NCBI GenBank assembly: GCA_044238735.1
Contig: JBIICS010000050.1
Coordinates: forward strand, 1 to 17,980
DNA length: 17,980 nt
Direction: 5' to 3'
DNA from: JBIICS01 sp044238735
GTDB lineage: Bacteria > Bacteroidota > Bacteroidia > UBA4408
This document shows, in pieces, positions 6,193 to 15,000 of the stretch (positions are counted from its first letter, which is position 1; each line of letters starts with the position of its first letter). Under the pieces are notes generated by a model that was not told the DNA's origin, did not search any database, and was given only the letters and a program-made list of their open reading frames with translations. Both the position numbers and the translations under genes were made by a program.

Positions 6193-6618
6193 ATGTCTGT
6201 AACCTATAAAACCAAATCTGCCCAATTAATTTATATTGGAATGGGAATCATAAAAGTTTCTATAAATGAAGGTGTTACTATAGATCAGGGTCTTGCTATA
6301 GAAAACTATCTTGCAGTTGATAAATTATTGGATGGAAAAAAACACGCCTGCATTATTGATGAGAGGGCTGATAGTGTAATTGAGACTTCCGAAGCTTTCG
6401 AGTTTAACATATCGGACAAAGTAAAGAAAACCCGAGTTGCTTCAGCCTATATTATTAATTCACCGTTAAAAAAACTAGTACGAAATTTAAAATTAAGAAT
6501 AAGTAAATCCGAATCTTGTGTCAAGTTTTTTACGGAAGAATCAAAAGCTATGGATTGGGTTAAATATAAAATTATTGAAGAAGATTTGACAAACAGCGGA
6601 ACTAATTCTAAGAATTAA
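6193..6618 (+). CDS. Small STAS-like (SpoIIAA-fold) protein of a Bacteroidota family
   Basis: A soluble 141-residue protein with no signal peptide or membrane segment. From memory the layout resembles a family common in Bacteroidota with a STAS/SpoIIAA-like fold (possibly DUF7793): an early strand-rich part with a GITIDQG-like element, KHACIIDERAD at about residues 50-60, then a segment ending VASAYIINSPLKKLVRNLKLRI, and a C-terminal KFFTEESKAMDWVKY. In that family the final FTxExxAxxWL motif is typical. Function is not established; roles in regulation are usually guessed from the fold. The start is the ATG at 6193 after an AT-rich leader without a Shine-Dalgarno site. It diverges from the ribosomal operon and is followed by a strong terminator. 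The family assignment is by recall, not by search. Confidence 0.75.
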   Translation: MSVTYKTKSAQLIYIGMGIIKVSINEGVTIDQGLAIENYLAVDKLLDGKKHACIIDERADSVIETSEAFEFNISDKVKKTRVASAYIINSPLKKLVRNLKLRISKSESCVKFFTEESKAMDWVKYKIIEEDLTNSGTNSKN

Positions 6619-6646
6619 TTTAAATAACTTGACAAATAAATAACGC

Positions 6647-6673
6647 AAAAAGCCCACTTCTGGTGGGCTTTTT
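6647..6673. terminator. Bidirectional intrinsic terminator
   Basis: A perfect 11-base stem, AAAAAGCCCAC (6647-6657) and GTGGGCTTTTT (6663-6673), with a 5-base loop and T-runs on both strands. It lies between the convergent STAS-like gene and the acyl-CoA dehydrogenase gene and should terminate both. Confidence 0.9.
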
Positions 6674-6704
6674 TGTTTAGCTTAAGTTAAGTTAAATTAA
6701 CAAT

Positions 6705-7844
6705 TTATTTTAAAACTTCACGAGCAATAACTAATTTTTGAATCTCAGAAGTACCTTCTCCTATTGTACATAATTTAGAGTCACGATAAAACTTTTCAAC
6801 TGGAAAGTCTTTCGTATATCCATATCCACCAAAAATTTGTACTGCTTCTACAGAGCATTTTACAGCTACTTCGGAGGCATAATATTTTGCATATGCGGAT
6901 TCTTTAGTCATTTTTTGACCTCTGTTTTTTAAGTCACCAGCTTGGTAAGTTAGGAGTTCTGCCGCTTCAATTTCAGTTGCCATATCTGCAAGTTTAAAAC
7001 CAATAGCTTGAAAGTTTGAAATTGGCTGTCCGAATTGCTGACGCTCTTTAGAATATTTAACCGCTGCCTCGTAAGCACCTTTGGCTATACCTATCGATAA
7101 AGCTGCAATTGAAATTCTTCCACCATCTAAGATTTTCATAGCCTGTTTAAAACCATCGCCAACATTGCCTAAAATCTGACTTTTATGAACGCGACAATTG
7201 TCAAAAATTAATTCAGCAGTTTCACTACAACGCATACCTAATTTATTCTCTTTTTTACCACCTGAGAATCCCGGTGTTCCGCGTTCTATAATAAAGGCCG
7301 TAATCCCGTTAGAATCAAGTAAATCTCCAGTACGCGCTAAAACCACTGCCACATCACCAGATATACCATGTGTAATCCAATTTTTAGTACCATTTAAAAC
7401 CCAGTAATCTCCATCCTGTGTCGCTACACATTTCATCCGCATTGCGTCAGAACCTGTGTTTGCTTCAGTTAAACCCCAAGCCCCTATGTGTTCGGCAGAA
7501 GCCAATTTTGGAAGGTATTTTTTCTTTTGCTCTTCGTTACCAAAAGCTAAAATATGGCCAGTACATAAAGAGTTGTGTGCCGCCATGGATAAGCCAAAAG
7601 AGCCACAAACTTTAGCAACTTCTACAATTGCTGTAATGTATTCAAAGTAACCTAAACCCGATCCCCCATATTCTTCAGGCACCAATACCCCCATTAATCC
7701 AAGTTCACCTAATTTACTAAAAGTATCTCTCGGAAAAAACTGACGTTCATCCCAATCCAATACATAAGGTCTAACTTCTCTTTCAGCAAAATCTTTAGCA
7801 GCTTGCGCAATCATTTTTTGGCTTTCAGTAACTTCAAAATTCAT
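6705..7844 (-). CDS. Acyl-CoA dehydrogenase (short-chain/butyryl type)
   Basis: FAD enzyme that introduces an alpha-beta double bond into acyl-CoA thioesters, passing electrons to electron-transfer flavoprotein. It acts in fatty-acid or branched-chain amino-acid breakdown. The 379 residues fit the family, and the protein is cytosolic. The N-terminal helical domain begins MNFEVTESQKMIAQAAKDFA. The middle beta domain has WGLTEANTGSDAMRMK and LNGTKNWITHG. The C-terminal domain ends in QIFGGYGYTKDFPVEKFYRD and IGEGTSEIQ, whose Glu (about residue 363) aligns with the catalytic base of short- and medium-chain members. Exact substrate cannot be set from sequence alone; butyryl-CoA is the likeliest. 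It is a single-gene unit ending at the bidirectional terminator. The ATG at 7842-7844 has no Shine-Dalgarno site. Confidence 0.95.
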   Translation of the reverse strand: MNFEVTESQKMIAQAAKDFAEREVRPYVLDWDERQFFPRDTFSKLGELGLMGVLVPEEYGGSGLGYFEYITAIVEVAKVCGSFGLSMAAHNSLCTGHILAFGNEEQKKKYLPKLASAEHIGAWGLTEANTGSDAMRMKCVATQDGDYWVLNGTKNWITHGISGDVAVVLARTGDLLDSNGITAFIIERGTPGFSGGKKENKLGMRCSETAELIFDNCRVHKSQILGNVGDGFKQAMKILDGGRISIAALSIGIAKGAYEAAVKYSKERQQFGQPISNFQAIGFKLADMATEIEAAELLTYQAGDLKNRGQKMTKESAYAKYYASEVAVKCSVEAVQIFGGYGYTKDFPVEKFYRDSKLCTIGEGTSEIQKLVIAREVLK

Positions 7845-7866
7845 AGTTTATATATTTTTGATGTTG

Positions 7867-7874
7867 CGAATTTA
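7867..7874 (-). promoter_or_regulatory. Possible -7 box of the acyl-CoA dehydrogenase gene
   Basis: The minus strand reads TAAATTCG, 22 bases before the ATG. The same octamer lies before the 11838 gene and dnaE. No convincing TTG is found at the right distance, so this is only a candidate. Confidence 0.35.
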
Positions 7875-7967
7875 ATATTAAAATCCGATTTGTAATCATT
7901 AAAATATCCTTGTTAATCCTATGGTTAATTTTTAAGGTCCATTCTCTTTAATTAGCCTTATATTTTA

Positions 7968-7975
7968 TACTTTAG
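7968..7975 (+). promoter_or_regulatory. Weak candidate -7 box for rpe
   Basis: TACTTTAG differs from TAnnTTTG at one position and lies 24 bases before the rpe ATG. I see no -33 TTG at the expected spacing. The rest of the 155-base gap between the divergent acyl-CoA dehydrogenase gene and rpe is AT-rich, with no other structure I can support. Confidence 0.25.
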
Positions 7976-7999
7976 CAAGACATTAAACAATATTTTTTT

Positions 8000-8647
8000 A
8001 TGTCTTTAATTCTAGCTCCTTCTATACTTTCTGCCGATTTTGGGAATTTACAACGAGATGTTGAAATGATAAATAACAGCGAAGCAGACTGGTTTCACGT
8101 TGACGTAATGGATGGTGTTTTTGTTCCGAATATTTCGTTTGGATTTCCAGTAATTAAATACGTTCAGAAATATGCAAAAAAACCTTTGGATGTTCATTTG
8201 ATGATCAAGGATTGTGATTCTTACATTAAACAATTTGTTGAACATGGGGCTTGGAATATTACCATACATTATGAAGCGTGTACTCATTTACACAGAAGTA
8301 TTCAAAACATCAAAAATAATACATGCAAGGCGGGTGTTGCCTTAAATCCGCACACTCCGGTATTTTTATTAAAAGACATTATTAATGAACTGGATTTGGT
8401 TTTAATAATGAGTGTAAATCCAGGTTTTGGCGGACAAAAATTCATTCAGAATACCTATCAAAAATTAGAAGAATTAAGAAATCTTATCATTCAAAAAAAT
8501 AGTAATGCCTTAATTGAAGTAGATGGTGGAGTTGATTTAACTAACTACAAAAATTTAGTTAATGCCGGAGCTAACGCTTTGGTAGCTGGCAACGCTGTGT
8601 TTGCAACCCCTAATCCTACTGAAACCATTGCAAAATTTAAAAAATAA
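8000..8647 (+). CDS. rpe: Ribulose-phosphate 3-epimerase
   Basis: Interconverts D-ribulose 5-phosphate and D-xylulose 5-phosphate in the non-oxidative pentose phosphate pathway, a cytosolic metal-dependent TIM-barrel enzyme. The 215 residues match the family. SLILAPSILSADFGNL at the start, FHVDVMDGVFVPNISFG (acid/base Asp of the DVMDG motif), DVHLMI (metal-ligand His), MSVNPGFGGQKFI (phosphate loop) and IEVDGGVD (second catalytic Asp) are all intact. The start ATG follows a T-run with no Shine-Dalgarno site. A small membrane-protein gene follows closely on the same strand and is probably cotranscribed. Confidence 0.98.
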   Translation: MSLILAPSILSADFGNLQRDVEMINNSEADWFHVDVMDGVFVPNISFGFPVIKYVQKYAKKPLDVHLMIKDCDSYIKQFVEHGAWNITIHYEACTHLHRSIQNIKNNTCKAGVALNPHTPVFLLKDIINELDLVLIMSVNPGFGGQKFIQNTYQKLEELRNLIIQKNSNALIEVDGGVDLTNYKNLVNAGANALVAGNAVFATPNPTETIAKFKK

Positions 8648-8664
8648 CAATCCCATCGATTTTA

Positions 8665-9224
8665 ATGGAATTGACTGGTCGCCAAACAAAATAGGGGGAG
8701 CTCAATTTAATATTAATGACTTTGTTTACGAAGCAAACTCTTTAAAAATTTTACCAAGCTCTCTTTCTAAAATAATTCCATTAATAGTAATGATCGTTTT
8801 TGGAAGTATTTTGTTTATATTCTCATATGTAAATTCTAAAAAAATAGACCCCTATTTACTAGCTTTTATTGGATGTTTTGAACTATTTTTCATAATCTTT
8901 TATATTAAACTTTTTATAAAATTAGAACTAAATACCGAAACCGGAAATATTACAAAAGGTTTCAATTTAAATAAGGCAAAAACCATTTATAAAATAAGTA
9001 ATGTTGTGTTTATTCAAGTAATTGAGCAACATATTCCTCAAAAGAAAAATAATTATAATAGTTATGAAATTAATTTAGTTTTTAAAAATAAAGAAAGGCT
9101 AACCATAACAGATCATGCCGATTTTGAAGCACTAAGAGCTGAAGCACTTAAGCTAAAAGAATTTTTAAAAGTACCTATTTATACAAAATCCAAAAGTTCG
9201 AAGGAAATAATTGAACTCACTTAG
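8665..9224 (+). CDS. Small two-helix membrane protein; start codon apparently frameshifted
   Basis: I do not recognise a named gene. The recognisable protein begins IDWSPNKIGGAQFNINDF and is about 184 residues. Two hydrophobic helices follow (IIPLIVMIVFGSILFIFSYV and LLAFIGCFELFFIIFYIKLF). The cytoplasmic-looking C-terminal part has strand-rich segments and a final helix (HADFEALRAEALKLKEFL). The WSPxxxGGAxF opening followed by two helices resembles a family of bacterial proteins I have seen but cannot name. The in-frame sequence has no ATG near the start: the frame runs up to a TTG at 8601 inside rpe, and residues there do not look real. An ATG at 8665 lies one base out of frame, and one added A in GGAATT would give MEIDWSPNK. 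So either an ATT or TTG start is used, or the gene has a single-base deletion. The end overlaps proC by 4 bases. Confidence 0.6.
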
Positions 9225-10033
9225 GATTTAATGTTTGCCAGTTCTTTCCCTCTTTCTTCAGCTCTTTTAATCCCTCCTATTAACGATTTATCTAATTCGT
9301 GATTATTAAAATAATTTAACGCGGCCTCTGTCGTTCCGCCTTTAGAGGCCACTCCTTTAATTAATTCATCTAAGTCTACTTCTTTAGCATTCATTAAATG
9401 ATAGGAGCCTAATAAGGTTTGTTTAACCAATAAAGCGGCTATATGAGGTTCCATACCCATTTCCACGCCTGCTTTAATCATATTCTTTACAATATAAAAG
9501 AAATAGGCCGGTCCGCTTCCACTTAAAGCCGTCACAGCATCCATCATCGTTTCACTATCAAGGAAAACTGAACGACCTGTGGAATTTAAAACCTGTTCTA
9601 CCTTTCTTATACGAGGCATATCCACTGAATCTGTTGTAACATAGGCTGTAATTCCCATACCCACAATAGCCGGAGAATTGGGCATAGCCCTAACTACAAA
9701 AGGATGATTAAGTTCATTCGTAATAAATTCGAGAGTTTTACCTGCCATAATGGAAACAATGGTGATTTTATTATTCAAAGAACTTTTTAACTTTTCCTTT
9801 AAAGATTCAAAATCCTGAGGCTTTACACTTAATATTAACACATCAACATCCGCCAAAACTTCTTTAGTAAGTTCGGAGGTAACAATACCAAAATTTAATT
9901 CCTCAAGCTGTTTCTGTCGATTAAAATCTTTTTCAATTAACAACAACGACTGTTTACTAACCAAATCGTATTTAAGAAAGGAACGAGCATAAGCTATTCC
10001 CATATTCCCGCATCCTAAAATTGCTATTTTCAT
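9221..10033 (-). CDS. proC: Pyrroline-5-carboxylate reductase
   Basis: Catalyses the last step of proline synthesis, NAD(P)H-dependent reduction of pyrroline-5-carboxylate, in the cytosol. The 270 residues match the family. The N-terminal Rossmann fold opens with KIAILGCGNMGIAYARSF. VDVLILSVKPQDF and the VVRAMPNSPAIVGMG segment are conserved. The C-terminal dimerisation/active-site domain has ALSGSGPAYFFYI, VKQTLLGS and GVASKGGTTEAAL. The ATG at 10031-10033 follows a TTTTGTAAG leader with no Shine-Dalgarno site. It converges on the small membrane-protein gene with overlapping stop codons and has no visible terminator of its own. Confidence 0.97.
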   Translation of the reverse strand: MKIAILGCGNMGIAYARSFLKYDLVSKQSLLLIEKDFNRQKQLEELNFGIVTSELTKEVLADVDVLILSVKPQDFESLKEKLKSSLNNKITIVSIMAGKTLEFITNELNHPFVVRAMPNSPAIVGMGITAYVTTDSVDMPRIRKVEQVLNSTGRSVFLDSETMMDAVTALSGSGPAYFFYIVKNMIKAGVEMGMEPHIAALLVKQTLLGSYHLMNAKEVDLDELIKGVASKGGTTEAALNYFNNHELDKSLIGGIKRAEERGKELANIKS

Positions 10034-10065
10034 CTTACAAAATTATGAAGATAATTAAAAACAAA

Positions 10066-10092
10066 AAGGGCTACTTTTATCAAGTAGCCCTT
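10066..10092 (-). terminator. Intrinsic terminator of the type IX cargo gene
   Basis: A perfect 11-base stem, AAGGGCTACTT (10066-10076) and AAGTAGCCCTT (10082-10092), with a 5-base loop. Read on the minus strand it is followed by TTTTTGTTTTT. It lies just after the stop of the 10117-11838 gene and would separate it from proC. Confidence 0.85.
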
Positions 10093-10116
10093 ATAATTTA
10101 AATAAGTTAATTATTA

Positions 10117-11838
10117 TTATTTAACGATAACTCTGCTTACTTGGTTATTAACTTTTACGAAGTAAGTACCCGGGGTTAATCCGGTTAAGTTTACGTTATT
10201 GTTGCCTACGTTAACTTTAGCAGAATAAACAACTGAACCTAAAACATTAATAACTTCCATATTAGATGCAACCGGAGTAGAAACTGTGAAAACACCATTA
10301 TTAGGGTTAGGATAAACCTTTACAGCTGTTTTATTAACAGCTTTAGCTGATGTAACACCAATTCTTGAAACATTGATATCATCTATACGTAAAGCGATAT
10401 CATTAGCTGGATCAGTGTTAACAGCATTAAAACCTAAATAGTAAACACCTGTTGAAGCTACTACAAATGTATCTGCATAAGTTGCATAAGAAATACCCGG
10501 AGCAAAAGCAGGAGTAATTACTGTATTAACATCTGCTGAAGATTGACCATCCATTAAAGCTATTGACAACGTTCCGTTATAACCTGAGGTTAAACGAGAA
10601 GAATAAGAAATTTTATAGTCATAACCAGCTTCAAAATCAAAACAACCAGAAAATGCCCAATCGTTTGAAGTACCTGGAGTGTTATTTTCAAAAGCTCTTA
10701 ACGCAGCGCCAGTTACTCCACCAGAAGCAATACCCCATGTTACACCAGAAGTATCAGCATCTTCAACAACCCATCCTGTTGGAATTGGTGCAGTTGTAGA
10801 AGTTCCGAAATTCTCAGTATATGCTGAAGTAGCTACAGATGTTGGAGCAATATTAGTAATAGTGATTGTTTGACCAGCGTCATCAGTATTGTCAGAATCA
10901 CCTGATCCTACGAAATCAATTTTACTATCCACTGTATATGTAGTACCAGGAGAACTTAAATTAACAGCAGTTAACGCAATAATAACTGCAGTATCACCAG
11001 GAGCGACAACAGCTACCGGAGCTCCAGTAGAGTATGCTAAAACTGTAGTTGCAGCTTCACGAGAAGCAACACCATTTACAGTTACTTCAACTGAATCCCC
11101 AGCAGTTCCTACAAAAATTGTATCCATACCAGTATTCTTAACAAAAAATGCTAAGTTATCAGTTGTTAATCCACAAGCACTTGTATTTTCTGTTTGTAAC
11201 AATACTGAAGCTAAATTAGTTAAGCTAACAGGTAATAACGGCTTTATTTGGAAAGTAGTTGATAAATCGCCAACAGGTCCTGGAGTTTGAGCGACAGATG
11301 GGTACAAGTCACCAGAAACAAATAAGTCCCCAGTTTGAATACCCGTAACGTTTGCATCAATAGTTACGTTTATTGTAATTAAATGAGAACCTTGGAATTG
11401 TGTCGTTGACAAACCTCCATAGCAATCGTCATTGTTACCCCATGAAATAGTTTGTCCATTAATCCCATTAAATGGTTCCTTTGTACCTGAATTAGAATCA
11501 GGACAACCAGAATTTGTAGGATTTGGAGCTTCAGCAACACCAATTGAATCATTTGGTGTAACCGAGTTAATTGTAAAACAGTCTCCATATTCAGCATCCT
11601 GATTATCTAACTCTAGTACAAAGTTAAGATCCATAGTAGTACCTGCTACGTAGTTGTTTAAAGAATATAAACCACCAGTAACTGTCATTGGAGCATACTC
11701 TCCAGATTTTTTTAAGGCAACCTTAGTACCTATAACCGTTTTAGTTTTGCTTTTAGGTAAAGCAACTTTAACGTTAGTTTGCGCAAAAGCCCCAACTGAA
11801 AGTAAAGCTGCTGCTGCTAAAAAGTAAAGTTTTTTCAT
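10117..11838 (-). CDS. Secreted protein with choice-of-anchor J-like domain and type IX sorting domain
   Basis: A 573-residue exported protein of unknown activity. A Sec signal peptide is clear (MKKLYFLAAAALLSVGAFAQ, cleavage likely before Gln20). After a low-complexity, Thr/Asn-rich beta region, residues about 340-490 (beginning YTENFGTSTTAPIPTGWVV and ending ALRIDDINV) resemble the choice-of-anchor J / cleaved-adhesin jelly roll seen in adhesins and proteases. The C-terminus (VKVYPNPNNGVFTV through LTGLTPGTYFVKVNNQ) is a typical T9SS type A sorting domain, so the protein is probably exported across the outer membrane and anchored on the surface or released. No catalytic motif is visible, so an adhesin or structural role is more likely than an enzyme. 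It is a single-gene unit with its own promoter and terminator. Confidence 0.9.
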   Translation of the reverse strand: MKKLYFLAAAALLSVGAFAQTNVKVALPKSKTKTVIGTKVALKKSGEYAPMTVTGGLYSLNNYVAGTTMDLNFVLELDNQDAEYGDCFTINSVTPNDSIGVAEAPNPTNSGCPDSNSGTKEPFNGINGQTISWGNNDDCYGGLSTTQFQGSHLITINVTIDANVTGIQTGDLFVSGDLYPSVAQTPGPVGDLSTTFQIKPLLPVSLTNLASVLLQTENTSACGLTTDNLAFFVKNTGMDTIFVGTAGDSVEVTVNGVASREAATTVLAYSTGAPVAVVAPGDTAVIIALTAVNLSSPGTTYTVDSKIDFVGSGDSDNTDDAGQTITITNIAPTSVATSAYTENFGTSTTAPIPTGWVVEDADTSGVTWGIASGGVTGAALRAFENNTPGTSNDWAFSGCFDFEAGYDYKISYSSRLTSGYNGTLSIALMDGQSSADVNTVITPAFAPGISYATYADTFVVASTGVYYLGFNAVNTDPANDIALRIDDINVSRIGVTSAKAVNKTAVKVYPNPNNGVFTVSTPVASNMEVINVLGSVVYSAKVNVGNNNVNLTGLTPGTYFVKVNNQVSRVIVK

Positions 11839-11865
11839 TTTTATAATTTATTTTTTATTGGACAG

Positions 11866-11895
11866 CGAATTTACAACTGATTTTGCAAAAATCAA
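11866..11895 (-). promoter_or_regulatory. Promoter of the type IX cargo gene
   Basis: The minus strand shows TTG (11893-11895), a 19-base spacer and TAAATTCG (11866-11873), matching the Bacteroidota arrangement with one mismatch from TAnnTTTG. The -7 box lies 27 bases before the ATG. A 10-base palindrome TTTTGCAAAA (11881-11890) lies in the spacer. Confidence 0.6.
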
Positions 11896-11898
11896 CAG

Positions 11899-11914
11899 AA
11901 AAAAGTACTTTTTT
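11899..11914. repeat. 16-base perfect palindrome between divergent genes
   Basis: AAAAAAGTACTTTTTT is perfectly self-complementary. It sits just upstream of the -33 element of the cargo gene and about 65 bases before the -7 box of dnaE. It could be an operator or simply a poly-A/T product. The rest of the 11915-11980 stretch is AT-rich, with a short C-run (11965-11970), and I see nothing else in it. Confidence 0.45.
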
Positions 11915-11980
11915 AGTAAGTCTAATAAATTGTTAATTACTTATCTAAATCAAAAATTTAAAATCCCCCCATATATGACG

Positions 11981-11988
11981 TAAATTCG
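11981..11988 (+). promoter_or_regulatory. -7 box of dnaE
   Basis: TAAATTCG is identical to the box before the cargo gene. Transcription would start about 5-7 bases later, near 11994, only about 10 bases before the ATG at 12003. No TTG is visible at the usual -33 distance. This box decides the start-codon choice: a GTG at 11988 would lie inside the promoter. Confidence 0.45.
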
Positions 11989-12002
11989 TGAAAAATCCAG
12001 AT

Positions 12003-15000
12003 ATGTTTATTGTTTTTGATACCGAAACCACGGGTTTACCCCGTAATTATAACGCCCCCCTGTCTGATAGCGAGAACTGGCCAAGAATTGTGCAAATTGC
12101 CTGGCAATTGCATGATAATACCGGCAAGTTGATTCGAAGCAAAGACCATGTGGTGTTTCCAGATGGATTTTCGATTCCCTTTAACGCAGCAAAAATACAC
12201 GGGATTTCAACTGAAATTGCTATAGGACTTGGTATTTCATTAAAAGACGCTTTAACAGACTTTATAAACGACTTAAACGAAGCGCAATATTTATGCGGAC
12301 ATAATCTGGAATTTGATTTAAATATTATTGGCGCTGAGTTTTACAGATTGGGCATCGGCAATTTGTTTGAAGGGAAAAAGGTTTTGGACACCATGCAAAG
12401 TTCCGTTGATTTTTGTGCTATTCCCGGTGGTAAAGGTGGAAAATTTAAATATCCTAAACTTGAAGAGTTACACGAAAAATTATTTAATAAATCATTTGCC
12501 GAAGCCCACAATGCCTGTGCCGACGTTGAGGCTACAGGCAGATGCTTTTTTGAATTGTGCCGCTTAGGAATTATTAAAGCCGAAGGCTCAACAATTACAA
12601 CCGAAACCTTAAGTGATTTAAATGAAGTTGCGCCTCTAATCTTAGCTACTGTTAATCGCATTAGTGATTATCAAAAAGAGTTAGAGAGTAAGGCCACTGA
12701 ACCTAAAAATATTAGTAATGTAAAGCAAGTAATAACCGCCGATTTTAAGTTTACCCATTTACACAACCATTCTCAATTTTCGGTATTGCAATCTACAACC
12801 GAAATTGATGATTTAGTTAAACGCGCAGGAAAATTTGGATGCCCGGCGGTTGCTTTAACCGATCACGGAAATTTATATGCCGCCTTTCAATTTTGGAACT
12901 CAATAAACAAATACAATAAAGACGTAAAGGGATTTAATGAAAAAGTTGAAAAAGGAGAAGCAGAAGGCCCATTAAAAGTAAATATAAAGTGCATCATAGG
13001 TAGTGAGCTAAACGTTACAAATAACAGATTAGATAAAAATTCTCAAAATAATGGTTTTAATCAGGTATTTTTAGCTAAAAATCAAACAGGTTATCAAAAC
13101 TTAATAAAACTATGCTCTATTGGCTTTATTGAAGGGTATTACTATGTGCCTCGTGTTGATAAAGAAAGTATTTTAAAATATAAAGAAGGATTAATTGCAA
13201 CTACTGGTGGATTAAACGGCGAAATTCCAAACTTAATCTTAAATATAGGCGAAGAACAGGCAGAACAAGCTTTTGCATGGTGGAAAGAACAATTCGGTGA
13301 TGATTTTTATGTTGAGTTAAATCGTCACAATCTTGAGGACGAAAACCACGTAAATCAGGTTCTTTTAAGATTCGCTAAAAAATATGACGTAAAATATTTT
13401 GCAGCAAATAACAATTATTATTTAGATAAAGAAAATGCTAAAGCGCACGACGTTTTGTTGTGTGTTAAAGATGGTGAATTGCAAGAAACCCCAATTGGTA
13501 AAGGAAGAGGTTTTAGATTTGGTTTCCCAAACGATGAATTTTATTTTAAATCACCTCAAGAAATGCTTCAAAGCTTTCAGGATTTACCGGAAGCACTTGA
13601 ATGCACTAATGAGATAGTAGATAAGATTCAACCTTTTAGTTTAGGCAGAGATGTATTACTTCCGGAATTTAAACTTCCGCTTGGTTTTATAGAGTCGAAA
13701 AAAGAAGAAATTGAAGCTTCTTTTGTGAGAATTTGTGGTTATAAAAAAGGCGAATGGGAAAAGAAAAACCTAAGCGAAGAACAAACTGAAAAGGAAAAGG
13801 CGGTTGCTTTAAAAGTAGCACAGCAACATATATATCTGGTAGACTTAACTTACAAAGGTGCTGCAAAAAGATATCCTGACATGCCTGAATCAACTAAAGA
13901 ACGTATCGACTTTGAATTGGCAACAATTGAAAAAATGGGATATCCCGGATACTTTTTAATTGTACAGGATTTCACCACGTATGCTCGAGATAACGGTGTA
14001 AGCGTAGGACCCGGACGTGGTTCTGCTGCCGGTTCTGCTATTGCCTATTGTTTAGGAATTACCAATGTAGATCCTATAAAGTACGATTTACTATTTGAGC
14101 GTTTCTTAAATCCGGATCGTGTATCCATGCCCGATATTGATATTGACTTTGACGATGAAGGTCGCGAAAAAGTGATTAAGTATGTAATTGAAAAATACGG
14201 CGAACAACAGGTTGCGCAAATAATAACTTATGGCACCATGGGAGGAAAATCTGCATTACGTGATACTGCAAGGGTATTAAACCTACCACTACCAGAGGCA
14301 GACCGTTTAGCAAAATCTTTTCCCGATAGTCCGGATGCTGAATTAAAGAAATTATTTACACCAACCGGTATTGCCGACAAGCTAAAAGAAAAGCTTAAAG
14401 AACGAAGCGAATTAATACAAAAGGCTGAGGAATTTGTTAAAATGGCCCAAGCAGAAGACTTGCAGGCTCAAACCATCAAGCAAGCTACGCAACTAGAGGG
14501 ATCTGTTAGAAACACAGGTATTCACGCGTGCGGAATCATTATTACGCCTGATGAGTTAACTAAATTTGTTCCCGTTCAAAAAGCTAAAGATGCCGACTTC
14601 TTAGTTACGCAGTTTGATAACTCGGTTGCAGAATCTGCAGGATTATTAAAAATGGACTTCCTTGGTTTACGAACGTTAACTATTATTAAGGATGCCATTA
14701 AATTAATTAAGAAAACCAGGAATATTGACATAGATATAGACGCTATTCCTTTAGATGATCCTATTACTTTTCAACTTTTTCAGAAGGGACAAACAAAAGG
14801 GATATTTCAGTTTGAGAGTCCGGGAATGCAAAAATATTTAAGAGAACTTAAACCCGATAAGTTTGAAGAGTTAATTGCTATGAATGCATTGTATCGTCCG
14901 GGACCATTAGCCTATATCCCTAACTTTATTAAACGTAAGCATGGACAAGAACCTATAACATACGATTTAGCCGACATGGAGGAGTACCTGAAAGATACTT

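Noticed and set aside
7198..7650. Several plus-strand open frames of 64-69 codons
   Set aside because: All antisense to the acyl-CoA dehydrogenase gene, overlapping one another, with no promoter or family signal.
10889..11290. Plus-strand open frame of 133 codons
   Set aside because: Antisense to the Thr/Ala/Val-rich type IX cargo gene; composition is a mirror of that gene.
12003..12600. Exonuclease-polymerase fusion as a novel gene arrangement
   Set aside because: I recall the same N-terminal layout in other Bacteroidota DnaE proteins, so the fusion itself is a clade feature.
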